NCBI RefSeq assembly: GCF_017874035.1
Contig: NZ_JAGGKV010000008.1
Coordinates: 186,001-250,000, forward strand
Direction of reading: 5' to 3'
Length of the DNA stretch: 64,000 nucleotides
From: Paenibacillus aceris
Lineage (GTDB): Bacteria > Bacillota > Bacilli > Paenibacillales > NBRC-103111
Position 1 is the stretch's first letter, and every line of letters starts with the position of its first letter. Position numbers and translations under genes: made by a program. The notes beneath the pieces are model-generated. The model was not told where the DNA came from and made no database searches. It saw only the letters and a program-made list of their open reading frames with translations. Of this stretch, positions 16,761 to 25,579 are shown one piece after another.

Positions 16761-17559
16761 GCTCAACCCCTCTTTCATCCGGTATCCCCCCAAAGGAGTC
16801 CGCATCGACATACAGTTTGATTGACGGATGAAAACGTAAAATCGTAGCCGGACAAGCCGTCGATACGGGCTCGCTCAGCGTTCTGTGCACGGCTTCGCGC
16901 TTAGTCGGTCCTGGCACCATGCAGAATAAGTGCTTACCGGAAATAAGTGCCGGAATCGTCAAAGTCAGCGCGTGGGTAGGGACATCCTTCAGTTCGGCGA
17001 AGCAGCCGTCGTTGACTTGCTGTTTACGGCAATCTTCATCGAGCTCCACCGGCTTAACCCAAACTTTATCATTGAAATCGGCGACAGGGGGATCATTAAA
17101 AGCGATGTGCCCATTCTCACCGATACCGAGGCACACGATGTCGATCGGTTTTACAAGCAGCTGCGCTTCATACCTGGCACATTCCTTCTCAATGTCATTC
17201 GTGCTGTCGATCCGGTGAACGGCGGCGAACGGCACTTTGGAGAACAATCGCTCCGTCAGGAAGCTGCCGAACGATTGCGGAGCGCCCGCCGGAAGCCCAA
17301 TGTACTCATCCATATGAAAGGCGGTGATGCGCTGCCAATCGATCCCTTCCTCTTGAATAAGTGCTGCCAGAAATTCATTCTGAGAAGGGGCTGCAGCAAA
17401 CACCATGACCAGATCATCTTGACTTCCGGCGAGCAGCTCCTTCATGACGGCAGCCGCTTGTGAGGCAGCTGCCTCTCCAAGTGACAGACGGTCGGCAAAC
17501 ACTTGAACCTCCAGATCATCTACCTGCTTTACTAGAATCGGATGAGCCTGCTGCTTCAT
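16747..17559 (-). CDS. Glucosamine-6-phosphate deaminase-like protein (NagB family)
   Basis: The 270-residue protein belongs to the NagB isomerase/deaminase fold: FHMDEYIGL (catalytic Asp, about 83-91), CLGIGENGHIAFNDPP (about 143-158, with the catalytic His) and a C-terminal VPGPTKREAV. NagB converts glucosamine-6-phosphate to fructose-6-phosphate and ammonia. One deviation stands out: the phosphate-binding loop, usually GLATGSTP, reads VFAAAPSQNE here, so the substrate may differ from canonical NagB. It has a strong GGGAGGAATAGG site and sits between the isomerase gene and the permeases. Confidence 0.82.
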   Translation of the reverse strand: MKQQAHPILVKQVDDLEVQVFADRLSLGEAAASQAAAVMKELLAGSQDDLVMVFAAAPSQNEFLAALIQEEGIDWQRITAFHMDEYIGLPAGAPQSFGSFLTERLFSKVPFAAVHRIDSTNDIEKECARYEAQLLVKPIDIVCLGIGENGHIAFNDPPVADFNDKVWVKPVELDEDCRKQQVNDGCFAELKDVPTHALTLTIPALISGKHLFCMVPGPTKREAVHRTLSEPVSTACPATILRFHPSIKLYVDADSFGGIPDERGVEHGVG

Positions 17560-17581
17560 TTCCTATTCCTCCCTCAACGTC

Positions 17582-18463
17582 TCATGTTTCGTAAGCTCCA
17601 ACCTCCCGAAGTAGATCCAGCAGACTGCGTACGCTCTGCTCAGAGGCTTCCAGGCCGCCGTCTGAAAACGACGCCCCCATCGGACGTTTCAGCTGTTCTT
17701 CCGTCAAAACGGAATGAAGCCTATAATGGGTCTCTACCACGAGGTAACCGTCATAGCCCGTATCCAGCAATCTGCGAAACAGCCCTCTGTAATCGACTTG
17801 TCCGCTCCCAATCGCAACCGCCTCTATGCCGGCATCGGACTTCATGGCATCTTTCAAATGAATATGGCGGATGCGGCTCTCCAGGAAATCGTATCCGTCC
17901 GGATATGGCAGCTCGCCATCGGGATCCCAGAGATCGTTGCCTGGATCGTAAAGTGCCTTCACTGCAGGCGATCCGACCTCGTCGACGATGCGTGCGACTT
18001 TGCGGGCATTGCTGGCATAGACGCTAGGATCGAACTCCAGTACGAATGTTATACCCGCCTGCTCGAAATAGGGAGCTATTTGCTTGATTTGCGAGACGAT
18101 CCTCGGCAGTGCTTCTTCGAACGGATCTCGTGCCCAGAAGCTAAACCCACGAATGAGCGATACATTCAATCGCTGTGCAATAGCAATATACTGCTGCGCA
18201 ATAGCGATATGGCTCCCCAGCTCTTCCTCCACGTCAAGCTCGCATTTGAAAATCGGCGCAGACAAGCCGCATATGGACAACCCACTTTGTTCGACAAGCA
18301 ACCGTATGTCTTCAATGGCGCCTTCCTCCATCTGATGGAGCAGCTGATTATCGACGGAGCGAAGCTCCAATGCCTGCAGCCCGAAATGCTTTGCGAATGC
18401 GATCGCTTCCCGTAAATCTTGTGACACCTCATCCGTCAAAATACCTAAGCGAAAACGGCTCAT
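17582..18463 (-). CDS. Sugar phosphate isomerase/epimerase (TIM barrel)
   Basis: The 293-residue protein belongs to the xylose-isomerase-like/AP-endonuclease-2 TIM-barrel family: LGILTDEVSQDL at strand 1, LELRSV, LRGFSFW-like LIRGFSFW, FVLEFDPSVYA (metal Glu), KALYDPGND (Asp), HIHLKDA (His) and VVETHY (Glu). These residues form a divalent metal site used for isomerisation, epimerisation or beta-elimination of keto-sugars. Its ATG overlaps the stop of the preceding oxidoreductase gene by four bases, so the two are translated together. In oxidoreductive glycoside pathways such proteins act after 3-keto formation; that role is inferred. Confidence 0.83.
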   Translation of the reverse strand: MSRFRLGILTDEVSQDLREAIAFAKHFGLQALELRSVDNQLLHQMEEGAIEDIRLLVEQSGLSICGLSAPIFKCELDVEEELGSHIAIAQQYIAIAQRLNVSLIRGFSFWARDPFEEALPRIVSQIKQIAPYFEQAGITFVLEFDPSVYASNARKVARIVDEVGSPAVKALYDPGNDLWDPDGELPYPDGYDFLESRIRHIHLKDAMKSDAGIEAVAIGSGQVDYRGLFRRLLDTGYDGYLVVETHYRLHSVLTEEQLKRPMGASFSDGGLEASEQSVRSLLDLLREVGAYET

Positions 18464-19365
18464 AACTTCACCGTCATTCCCGTCTCACGACTCTCATTAG
18501 CTGCCTCAAGGAAACGAATAATTTGGAGTGTTTCGCCTATCTCAATATCCGTCTTACCACTCGAAAACATTGCCATTACTCGTTCTAGCAGGCTAGCGTA
18601 ATAGGGCTTAGCGAAGGCGTTGGTGTTCACGAAATGCGTGTTTTTCTCACGATGCACGGCCCCGCCAAACGTCTTATTCCCCCGTCGGTTGCCGCGTATC
18701 GTTCCGACTCGGCCGTCGGCCCATACTCCCACGACCAGATCGTGATCCTGAGTCGTCGTGGTTGTCACATGCTGGCAGCCAGTGCCCAATGTGCGAAATA
18801 GCATCTCTACGGTATGTATGCCGTACCAGAAAAAGCCCGGCTGGGTCGGCTGAATCTCCAGCGGCCCATAAAAATCAGCTCCGATTAAAGTGCCCTGCTC
18901 CTTATCCTGAAGTGCCACTGTCAACGCCTCCGAATACCTCAGCGCAGAGCAGCTCATCATCGGGAAATTGTATTCCCGGCTTAGCGCAGCCATCTCGCGA
19001 GCATCCTCCGAACGCACCGCGAACGGCTTATCGACGAAAACCGGCTTACGGTAATGAGCGATAGCCATAAGCTGTTGCAAATGCACGCGTCCGTCCACGG
19101 ACAGAAGCAGCACCGCGTCGCACTGCTCCGCTACCTCTTCTGGGGAGTCGACGATACTCACTCCGTAGTTCTCCTCAAGTTCCTTTCGGAAGCCAGGAAG
19201 CCGCGACCAGCTCATCTCGAAATCCGGCGATCCTCCGGGATACGCGACGGTGACCCGCCCTCCTGGCACGTGATATTCTTGTGTTGGATCGTTCAGAAGC
19301 TTCGCAAAAGCTGAAACATGCGAAGTATCAAGACCGATCATACCGATTTTCAACAACCCTTCCAT
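18460..19365 (-). CDS. Gfo/Idh/MocA family oxidoreductase
   Basis: About 301 residues. The N-terminal Rossmann domain starts LKIGMIGLDTSHVSAF, a variant of GxGxxG lacking the usual third Gly, and continues to VFVDKPFAV (about 105-113), the conserved EKP/DKP Lys. The C-terminal half is the alpha/beta substrate domain. It probably oxidises or reduces a sugar with NAD(P). ATG at 19365 with AAGGAG eight bases upstream is preferred over a GTG at 19374 that abuts the site. It ends in a four-base overlap with the isomerase gene. Confidence 0.82.
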   Translation of the reverse strand: MEGLLKIGMIGLDTSHVSAFAKLLNDPTQEYHVPGGRVTVAYPGGSPDFEMSWSRLPGFRKELEENYGVSIVDSPEEVAEQCDAVLLLSVDGRVHLQQLMAIAHYRKPVFVDKPFAVRSEDAREMAALSREYNFPMMSCSALRYSEALTVALQDKEQGTLIGADFYGPLEIQPTQPGFFWYGIHTVEMLFRTLGTGCQHVTTTTTQDHDLVVGVWADGRVGTIRGNRRGNKTFGGAVHREKNTHFVNTNAFAKPYYASLLERVMAMFSSGKTDIEIGETLQIIRFLEAANESRETGMTVKL

Positions 19366-19379
19366 CAGGAACACTCCTT

Positions 19380-20411
19380 CTATTCATTCAAGTTTACTTC
19401 TTTGCCCGTTCTCGCCGATTCGTAAATCGCCAGAATGAGATCGACAGATTTTCTCGCTTCCTCACCGTTCACCATTGGTTCCCTGTTTTCCTTCACAGCA
19501 TTTAAAATATCGTCAACAAATATATAATGACCGTCCGATGACATATCCTCAGGCTTCGCCCGGCTCATTGTGGAGAGCGCGCCTACCTGCGGTGCTTGTT
19601 CCTCAGAGTCCAGCATCTTCCACTGCTTGATGCCGCTATCCGTCACGACGATCGTCCCTTTCTCCCCATGCAGCTCAAAGCGTGTCTCTTGGTTCGGATA
19701 AACAGAAGTCGTACCCTGAATGACTCCGAAAGCGCCATTCTTGTATTTCAGCACCGCTACCGCCGTATCCTCAACCTCGATGTCCCGAAGAAGTGGCGCC
19801 GCATAAGCGAACACAGAGTCAACGCCACCCATCAAGTATTGGACCACGTCAACACCATGCACGCCTTGATTCATCAACGCACCGCCGCCGTCCCACTGCC
19901 ATGTCCCACGCCAGCCTGCACTCTTGTAATATTCCGGGCTTCGGTAGTATTTCAAATAGGCGTCGCCGAGAACCAACTTGCCGAGCTTGCCATCCGCAAT
20001 GGCCTGACGAGCTGCAAGAACGGACGGCATGACACGCCGTTGAAAGACGCAACCGAGCTTCACGTTGTTTTCGCGAACAGAGGCAATCATCTGCGACATT
20101 TTGTCCGACGTAATGTCCAGCGGTTTCTCGCAGAGAATGTTCTTTCCCGCTTGCGCCGCTGCAATTGCAATTTCGGCATGCATGCCGCTTGGTACGCAGA
20201 CAGATACGACGTCAATATCGTCGCGGTCGAGCATGTCTTTATAGTTGGCATACACATGGGGAATTCCATACTCATCGGCCATCATACGCGCCTTATCGGT
20301 TATAACGTCGGAGATAGCGACAAGCTCTGCTTCTGGATGGTGGAAGATGGCTCTGGCATGAAAGGGCGAGATCACTCCCGCTCCTACAATGGCAAACCGA
20401 ATTTTGGACAA
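19380..20411 (-). CDS. Gfo/Idh/MocA family oxidoreductase (first gene of operon)
   Basis: About 343 residues. A canonical nucleotide-binding IVGAGVISPFHARA opens the Rossmann fold, ILCEKPLDIT (about 93-102) carries the catalytic-site EKP Lys, and WRGTWQWDGGGALMNQGVHGVD is the characteristic substrate-domain segment (GGGALMNQGVH, with the conserved His). This is a typical NAD(P)-dependent sugar dehydrogenase. The most likely start is TTG at 20411 with GAGGTG six bases upstream. It leads the amino-sugar operon and faces the AraC-type regulator across a ~276-base promoter region. Confidence 0.87.
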   Translation of the reverse strand: MSKIRFAIVGAGVISPFHARAIFHHPEAELVAISDVITDKARMMADEYGIPHVYANYKDMLDRDDIDVVSVCVPSGMHAEIAIAAAQAGKNILCEKPLDITSDKMSQMIASVRENNVKLGCVFQRRVMPSVLAARQAIADGKLGKLVLGDAYLKYYRSPEYYKSAGWRGTWQWDGGGALMNQGVHGVDVVQYLMGGVDSVFAYAAPLLRDIEVEDTAVAVLKYKNGAFGVIQGTTSVYPNQETRFELHGEKGTIVVTDSGIKQWKMLDSEEQAPQVGALSTMSRAKPEDMSSDGHYIFVDDILNAVKENREPMVNGEEARKSVDLILAIYESARTGKEVNLNE

Positions 20412-20687
20412 GTCAATCACCTCATATCCTATTGGCTTACACAGCCTGTTCCCACCTGAATGGGATCGGCAATTGCCTCATGGGATTGATTGTATGCGGC
20501 CTATTGCCTGCTGCCTATCCCCGGTTTTTCAACTTCCTCTCCTGAATTTCATAAATCCGCAAAACAGTGAAGAATTCGAAAAAGTGGTGCATGAGCACAA
20601 TGATTGTTGCATTCCCAAAGGCGACGATCTCAGTTATAATTATTTGTAAATGTTGTGATCAGCTTCAAAAAGGAAGGTGCCTTGTCC
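20412..20687. promoter_or_regulatory. Divergent promoter region of the amino-sugar operon
   Basis: These 276 bases separate the minus-strand operon from the plus-strand AraC regulator. A perfect -10 box TATAAT lies at 20635-20640, 48 bases before the regulator start, with only weak -35 matches (TTCCCA at 20613). I found no clear cre box or long palindrome. An AraC-type activator would be expected to bind here. Confidence 0.45.
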
Positions 20688-22910
20688 ATGATGCTCTCGA
20701 ATCTCAAGCTCCGTGCAACTGCAAATTCCTTATTCATCCGGCTGTTCGCCAGCTTCCTCATTGTCGTCGTCATTCTCGTTTCCTTCAATTATTTCTCCTT
20801 GACGTTCTCCAAGAACAAAGTCCGCGATGAGATCATCAATTACAACACCATGAATTTGAAGTCAACGACGGATAACTATGAGAAGGAATTTGAGCTGATC
20901 AAAAACCAACTGCTCAACTTATATTTTAACGAGAATGAGCAGCTCATGTATTTCAACGGTGATACCATCAACTATGAGATCGCCGCCAAAACGATGCAGG
21001 ACATTCGTCAAATTACGAATAACCCACTGCTATATTTGGATAATCTGATCCTCTACTACAGAAAACCTAATCTCGTGTTGGACAAAAACTCTATAACTTC
21101 TGATAGCACGTTCTTCAATAAATTTTACTCCAGCAAAGATTACCCACTAGCATTCTGGCAAGCACAATTCCAAAATAGCACGCATTTTCGCGTATATGCT
21201 CCATCTAATTTCTACGATATTCCCTTTACAAACGATTATAATTCGTTAGGACAAGCTTTCCCGGTCATCGTAAAGAACAACTGGTACCAAGACTTCTACA
21301 TGGCCGCTTTTCTCGACATTAGGAAAATGTTTCAAGCCTTTCATTTGTCCATCAATGATAATTTCTTCATCTTAGACGCCGACGGAAAGCAGTTGTTCAC
21401 CTCCTCAACCGATGAGAAGCTGGGAGCGCCGCCAACCTACGATAAGGAGAAAATGTATATCAAAAAGGACAATTATTATTATTTTTACCGTGAAGGCGCC
21501 ATTTCCGGTCTTATTTACGTGAACGTTGTACCCGATGCTTTTATTGCCTCCCAAGTAAAATTAAACGTATCTCTCGTCTCCCTGCTGATCGTCACGCTCG
21601 GGATTGGCATCGTTGCTTCACTCTTGTTCAGTTTCGGTTTTCATCAACCGATACGGCGTATGATCGCTTCATTTAAGCATTACAATCCGCTCAGCCCAGT
21701 CCAGAGTCGAATCAATGAATTCAATCAGCTTGGCAGTCAGATCAACCGTATTCACGCGGATTTAAGCCGCAAAAATTTACAGCTCCAAAGTTTTGCCTAC
21801 ATGAGCAGCGTGAAAAAAATCCGCAACAACCTCGAAATGGATTTCATCGACAGGCCGTACGTTATAGTCATCTTTGAATTGACCTATAAGAAACGTGGCC
21901 AGGAACATCTGGCAATCGAGCAAAATGGGACTTATTATATGAAGGAATTCATTGATTTCCAATTCAAGAGTCAGTATTCGGAATCTCTTACCTTCCAAAT
22001 CGAGGCATCCCGAATTATGAGTTTCGCCTTCATTGAGGAAACCGACTATCCAGCCCTGAAGGATCTACTCGTCCAAATGCAAGGGATTTTTGATTTAGAT
22101 AAGGAAGAGCTCTATGTGACAATGGCAATCAGCTCCTTCTATTCCAGTGCCGCACAGATGACGGAAGCTTATGACGAAGCGCTCCAACTTAGTAAACAGC
22201 GCCGTCTGAACGACAAAACACAAATTATTGACAAACATCTGGCGCAAGACTTGGTAACGATGTTCCTGCCCCAACAGCAAGAACAGGAATTCGCTGTCAA
22301 TCTGCAGGCAGGCAACGCAACTGAAACACGCCAAATCGTAAATAGATTCTTGGCCCAACTACATAAGAGGACGGTATCATCGCTTCAGTTCTATCATTTT
22401 GCCAATGAAATCATTCACAAAACACTCAAAACGTTGACCACTCTGCAGGTGGATTTCAGACATTTGGGAGATCTAGCCAGTCTACAGGAACAAATATTCG
22501 GATGTCATACCTACGAGCAGCTTGTATCATACTTAAACGAGTTCCTTATTTCATCGATTGAGTTGGTCAATCGAAAGAAAGAAGAGCGGGATCCGATTAC
22601 CACTTTTGCCATTGAGTATTTAGAGAAGAACTATAGTGGTGATATTACTCTTGAGCTAATAGCGGATAAGCTGAATATTTCAAGCGGCTACCTATCCACT
22701 TATTTCAAAGACAAGACCGGAGTCAACTTTCTTGATTTCTTGAACGATCTGCGGATTCGCAAAGCTAGGGAAATGCTGCTCGAACCAGGTTCCCGCATTC
22801 AGGATGTCGCCCGCAAAGCCGGTTATCAAAATATGAATTCATTCAACCGCATGTTCAAAAAGTTTTCGGGTATCACACCTAGCGAATTCCGCAAGCAAAC
22901 AGTGTCGTAA
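20688..22910 (+). CDS. Membrane-bound AraC-family transcriptional regulator (YesS-like)
   Basis: About 740 residues. A first membrane helix (about 15-37), an extracellular sensor region of roughly 240 residues, and a second helix (about 290-312) are followed by a cytoplasmic portion and a C-terminal double helix-turn-helix: YLEKNYSGDITLELIADKLN and GYQNMNSFNRMFKKFSGITP. This one-component layout senses an extracellular ligand and activates a neighbouring sugar operon. It is divergent from the nag/oxidoreductase operon, its probable target. The ATG at 20688 has AGGAAGGTG eight bases upstream; a terminator follows. Confidence 0.87.
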   Translation: MMLSNLKLRATANSLFIRLFASFLIVVVILVSFNYFSLTFSKNKVRDEIINYNTMNLKSTTDNYEKEFELIKNQLLNLYFNENEQLMYFNGDTINYEIAAKTMQDIRQITNNPLLYLDNLILYYRKPNLVLDKNSITSDSTFFNKFYSSKDYPLAFWQAQFQNSTHFRVYAPSNFYDIPFTNDYNSLGQAFPVIVKNNWYQDFYMAAFLDIRKMFQAFHLSINDNFFILDADGKQLFTSSTDEKLGAPPTYDKEKMYIKKDNYYYFYREGAISGLIYVNVVPDAFIASQVKLNVSLVSLLIVTLGIGIVASLLFSFGFHQPIRRMIASFKHYNPLSPVQSRINEFNQLGSQINRIHADLSRKNLQLQSFAYMSSVKKIRNNLEMDFIDRPYVIVIFELTYKKRGQEHLAIEQNGTYYMKEFIDFQFKSQYSESLTFQIEASRIMSFAFIEETDYPALKDLLVQMQGIFDLDKEELYVTMAISSFYSSAAQMTEAYDEALQLSKQRRLNDKTQIIDKHLAQDLVTMFLPQQQEQEFAVNLQAGNATETRQIVNRFLAQLHKRTVSSLQFYHFANEIIHKTLKTLTTLQVDFRHLGDLASLQEQIFGCHTYEQLVSYLNEFLISSIELVNRKKEERDPITTFAIEYLEKNYSGDITLELIADKLNISSGYLSTYFKDKTGVNFLDFLNDLRIRKAREMLLEPGSRIQDVARKAGYQNMNSFNRMFKKFSGITPSEFRKQTVS

Positions 22911-22927
22911 CGCCAGATTTCAAAGTA

Positions 22928-22965
22928 AAGCCCCCAAAATGATTCACATTTTGGGGGCTTCTTTG
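22928..22965. terminator. Strong terminator between AraC and UPF0756 genes
   Basis: A perfect 14-bp stem, AAGCCCCCAAAATG with CATTTTGGGGGCTT, has an ATTCA loop and T-rich trailing sequence. It can serve both convergent genes. Confidence 0.9.
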
Positions 22966-22994
22966 TTTATGTATTATTTTGCATGTACGAATCT

Positions 22995-23444
22995 TCATTT
23001 CCCAATTAGAAGCGATAACAATCCGGCAGCGATCAAAGGTCCAACAGGCACCCCTTTAAGAAAGGCAACACCTATTATCGTCCCAATAACGAGACTTGTC
23101 ACGATCGTAGGGTTGCTGGACATCAGATGTGCGCCGCGTCCGCCTAGATACGCTACCAACACGCCAACGGCAATGGCGGCGATCGATTTCCAATGCAGAA
23201 ATGATTGGTAAAGCTCCTTGTAGCTGATGGATCCGCTAGCCAGAGGCGAAAGGATACCAATCGTCAGAATAATGATGCCAAGCGAGAGTCCATTCTTTTC
23301 AATCCACGGGAAGGCTTGGTGCAAATTGACAACTCGGATGAGTAAAAGTACGACGGCAGCAATTGTAATTGAATTGTTGCGGCTAATGACTCCGAGTAGT
23401 GCCAGCAAAATCAGCAAGATCGATGGCATATCTAGTTGAGGCAA
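22995..23444 (-). CDS. UPF0756 (DUF441) membrane protein
   Basis: About 149 residues with four hydrophobic segments and the family pattern: SRNNSITIAA near the N-terminus, GIIILTIGILSPLASG in the middle and GTIIGVAFLKGVPVGPLIAAG near the end. Bacillus YtwI belongs to this family; no function is known. I choose TTG at 23444 because GGGAGG lies nine bases upstream, whereas the TTG at 23453 abuts that site. Confidence 0.85.
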   Translation of the reverse strand: MPQLDMPSILLILLALLGVISRNNSITIAAVVLLLIRVVNLHQAFPWIEKNGLSLGIIILTIGILSPLASGSISYKELYQSFLHWKSIAAIAVGVLVAYLGGRGAHLMSSNPTIVTSLVIGTIIGVAFLKGVPVGPLIAAGLLSLLIGK

Positions 23445-23583
23445 AACAGCCAACCTCCCTCTCGCTTTTTAGATGCCTGAATTAGTTTAATTATAAATCT
23501 TAACGTATAACGATATCAATGTCACCTAGAAAGGCAGCCGATCCAATCAGGCCTGCTGACCCATACGAACTCTTGTCGCAGAT

Positions 23584-24849
23584 TTACTGTCCTTTGCTCA
23601 CCCAGAACGTGATACGGTCGCCATTATTAACGGAAGTCCCAGGAGTGAGATCCTGCTTGAAGACGAGCCCTTTCACTGCGGCGTTCGTCTCCAGGAAAAA
23701 TTGATAGCGAAGCCCAGAGGCCATTGCCAACTTCTCGGCCTCCTCCTTTGTAAGACCAACCAAATCCGGTACGACACCGGCTTTGGCTTGTTCCTCGCCA
23801 TCGTTTGCCGGCGGAACTGCTGCTTCTGAGGGCTTCGCGGTTTGCGCAGCCGTCAAATCCGGTATCGCCGATTCCGATACGGATGGCTTCGGCGACTCGG
23901 TACGATTTACGGATACCGCAGTAGAATTTGGCGTCTGAAGTGTCTGCCTGTTAGAACCGTTCACATGTTCCTGGTACGGACGCAGTGTCAACCAGAGCAG
24001 CAGAATGAGCACGCCGAAGCCGGCAGTAGTAAACAGATGCCATTTGCGCATATGGGACGCTTTGCGCAACAGCTTGCTTAATCCAATTATTTTGTCATCA
24101 GAATCTGCAGTGCTGCGTATCTCATAGGCAGGTAAAGCTGATGTAAGATGCGGCTCTTTCCTCACGCAAATACCGATTAGTACTTCCACCTCCTGTTGAA
24201 ACTCGGCAAGCGTGCATATCCCCTCATACGCCTTGCTGGCCAAAGCTACGGCACGTTCCCGAGCTATATCCGACAAATCCGCAAACAACCGGTTAAGCTC
24301 GAATGAGTAAGCGCTAATCGAGGATGTCGGGATATCCGTTTTGGCACTTAGTTGGTACAGAAGCAGAGCCAACCCAGGCACGCCGCGGCGTCCGATCTTC
24401 CCTTCCTTCCAAAAATTCAAAACCCGCAACCGTCCGTTATCATGAATCCACAAATTGTCCGCGTCTACGGAGTATTCCGGCAGTCGTTTTCGTTGAGTTT
24501 CTCGAATTCCCTTGGCCAACTCGTGGACATACATGAGCGCCTTGTTGCCGGTTATCTCCAAATTTGTAAGCCCTTCGGATAACGGACCTCCCGGTTCCGC
24601 CTGAAGAACAGCAAACAATGTGCCGTCTTCCGAACCGGTGTCAAGTATGTGCATGAAATGCTTGTCCGACATGAGAGACGCTTTTTTCAGCCAACGCAAC
24701 GATTCCTGATGCTCTGAATCGTCGGTCTCTTGAAATGTATATAGAAGAACATCACGGTTACAGGTCAGATCTGTCCCTCTTAGCAACAGCCCGTTCGTCA
24801 TCTGCATAATCGTTTGATCGAGCTTATAGCGGTTTCCGATGTAATCCAT
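23584..24849 (-). CDS. Pseudokinase with transmembrane helix and extracellular PASTA domain
   Basis: About 421 residues laid out like a PrkC/Stk1 kinase but shortened: a kinase-like domain (about 1-235), one membrane helix (HLFTTAGFGVLILLLWLTL, about 272-290), a Ser/Thr/Pro linker and one PASTA domain (VPDLVGLTKEEAEKLAMASG...). The catalytic signatures are missing: no invariant Lys in DVLLYTF, no HRD-x-K-x2-N (SVDADNLWIH instead) and no DFG (LNFW). PASTA domains bind peptidoglycan fragments, so this is a possible wall-sensing scaffold without kinase activity. The role is inferred. Confidence 0.78.
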   Translation of the reverse strand: MDYIGNRYKLDQTIMQMTNGLLLRGTDLTCNRDVLLYTFQETDDSEHQESLRWLKKASLMSDKHFMHILDTGSEDGTLFAVLQAEPGGPLSEGLTNLEITGNKALMYVHELAKGIRETQRKRLPEYSVDADNLWIHDNGRLRVLNFWKEGKIGRRGVPGLALLLYQLSAKTDIPTSSISAYSFELNRLFADLSDIARERAVALASKAYEGICTLAEFQQEVEVLIGICVRKEPHLTSALPAYEIRSTADSDDKIIGLSKLLRKASHMRKWHLFTTAGFGVLILLLWLTLRPYQEHVNGSNRQTLQTPNSTAVSVNRTESPKPSVSESAIPDLTAAQTAKPSEAAVPPANDGEEQAKAGVVPDLVGLTKEEAEKLAMASGLRYQFFLETNAAVKGLVFKQDLTPGTSVNNGDRITFWVSKGQ

Positions 24850-24970
24850 CAATGTGTTCCCCCTTATATGTATAGATTATTCGCCTCTTATTCAATTTTT
24901 GGGTCACAGAATGAAAATCAAGAATATGTGTCATATTAAGAGCAGCTTATTTCGGAGGTGTTATGAGTTA

Positions 24971-25471
24971 ATGACAATGAAAAAGAAGCTTGCAACAACG
25001 GGAATCGTAATATCAATAAGTACTCTAATGATTATCTCCACAGGTTGTACGCGTAAAGCAAATGATCAGGTTAAGCAGCAAGGCGTTAACATGCAACAAA
25101 GTCATCATATCACGCCCCTGGCAACTCCGGCTGCTGACAATCGAATTCAAGTAGCTAAACAGGCGACGGATCAGATTGTTAAGATAAACGGGGTCAAATC
25201 TGCAAATGCGCTTGTTACCGGAAAAAGTGCGTATGTTGCTGCTGTAATTGATGCTAATCAAGGTCAATTGAGCTCTGATATGGAACATCAAATAGCTCAG
25301 CAGGTCAGGGCAACCGATCCGAATATTCAAAATGTATATGTTTCCACCAATCCAGAATTTGTAGATCGTGTTAACAGATACGTATCCGATGTTCGGTTAG
25401 GTCATCCAGTCAGTGGATTCTTCCAGGAATTCACTCAGATTGTTCAACGCGTGTTTCCAAAGGCACGTTAA
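24971..25471 (+). CDS. YhcN/YlaJ family sporulation lipoprotein
   Basis: About 166 residues. A lipoprotein signal ends in IISTGCTRK (Cys near residue 23). The core IVKINGVKSANALVTGKSAYVAAVID (NGVKSANALVTG, about 67-78) is the hallmark of the YhcN/YlaJ family, whose members are spore-associated lipoproteins with no defined biochemical activity. The start at 24971 has GGAGGTG ten bases upstream; the longer frame from 24854 has none. It is divergent from the PASTA gene and followed by two hairpins. Confidence 0.85.
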   Translation: MTMKKKLATTGIVISISTLMIISTGCTRKANDQVKQQGVNMQQSHHITPLATPAADNRIQVAKQATDQIVKINGVKSANALVTGKSAYVAAVIDANQGQLSSDMEHQIAQQVRATDPNIQNVYVSTNPEFVDRVNRYVSDVRLGHPVSGFFQEFTQIVQRVFPKAR

Positions 25472-25481
25472 TAGTACAAAA

Positions 25482-25570
25482 GACGCTCACATATCCTAAA
25501 ATAAAACTTAGGAATGAGCGTCACTACGTTTGAGTCATTCTGAGCCCAGTATTCTAAGGATACTGGGTTT
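25482..25570. terminator. Two tandem hairpins between convergent genes
   Basis: GACGCTCA/TGAGCGTC (25482-25489 with 25515-25522, inner CCTAA/TTAGG) is followed by CCCAGTAT/ATACTGGG (25545-25552 with 25560-25567) and TTTCT. The second looks like the terminator for the YhcN-type gene; either may serve the opposing lipoprotein gene. Confidence 0.6.
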
Positions 25571-25579
25571 CTATCACTT

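Noticed and set aside
19596..20459. 287-codon plus-strand frame opposite the Gfo/Idh/MocA gene
   Set aside because: Antisense shadow of a well-defined oxidoreductase; composition and lack of a start site argue against coding.
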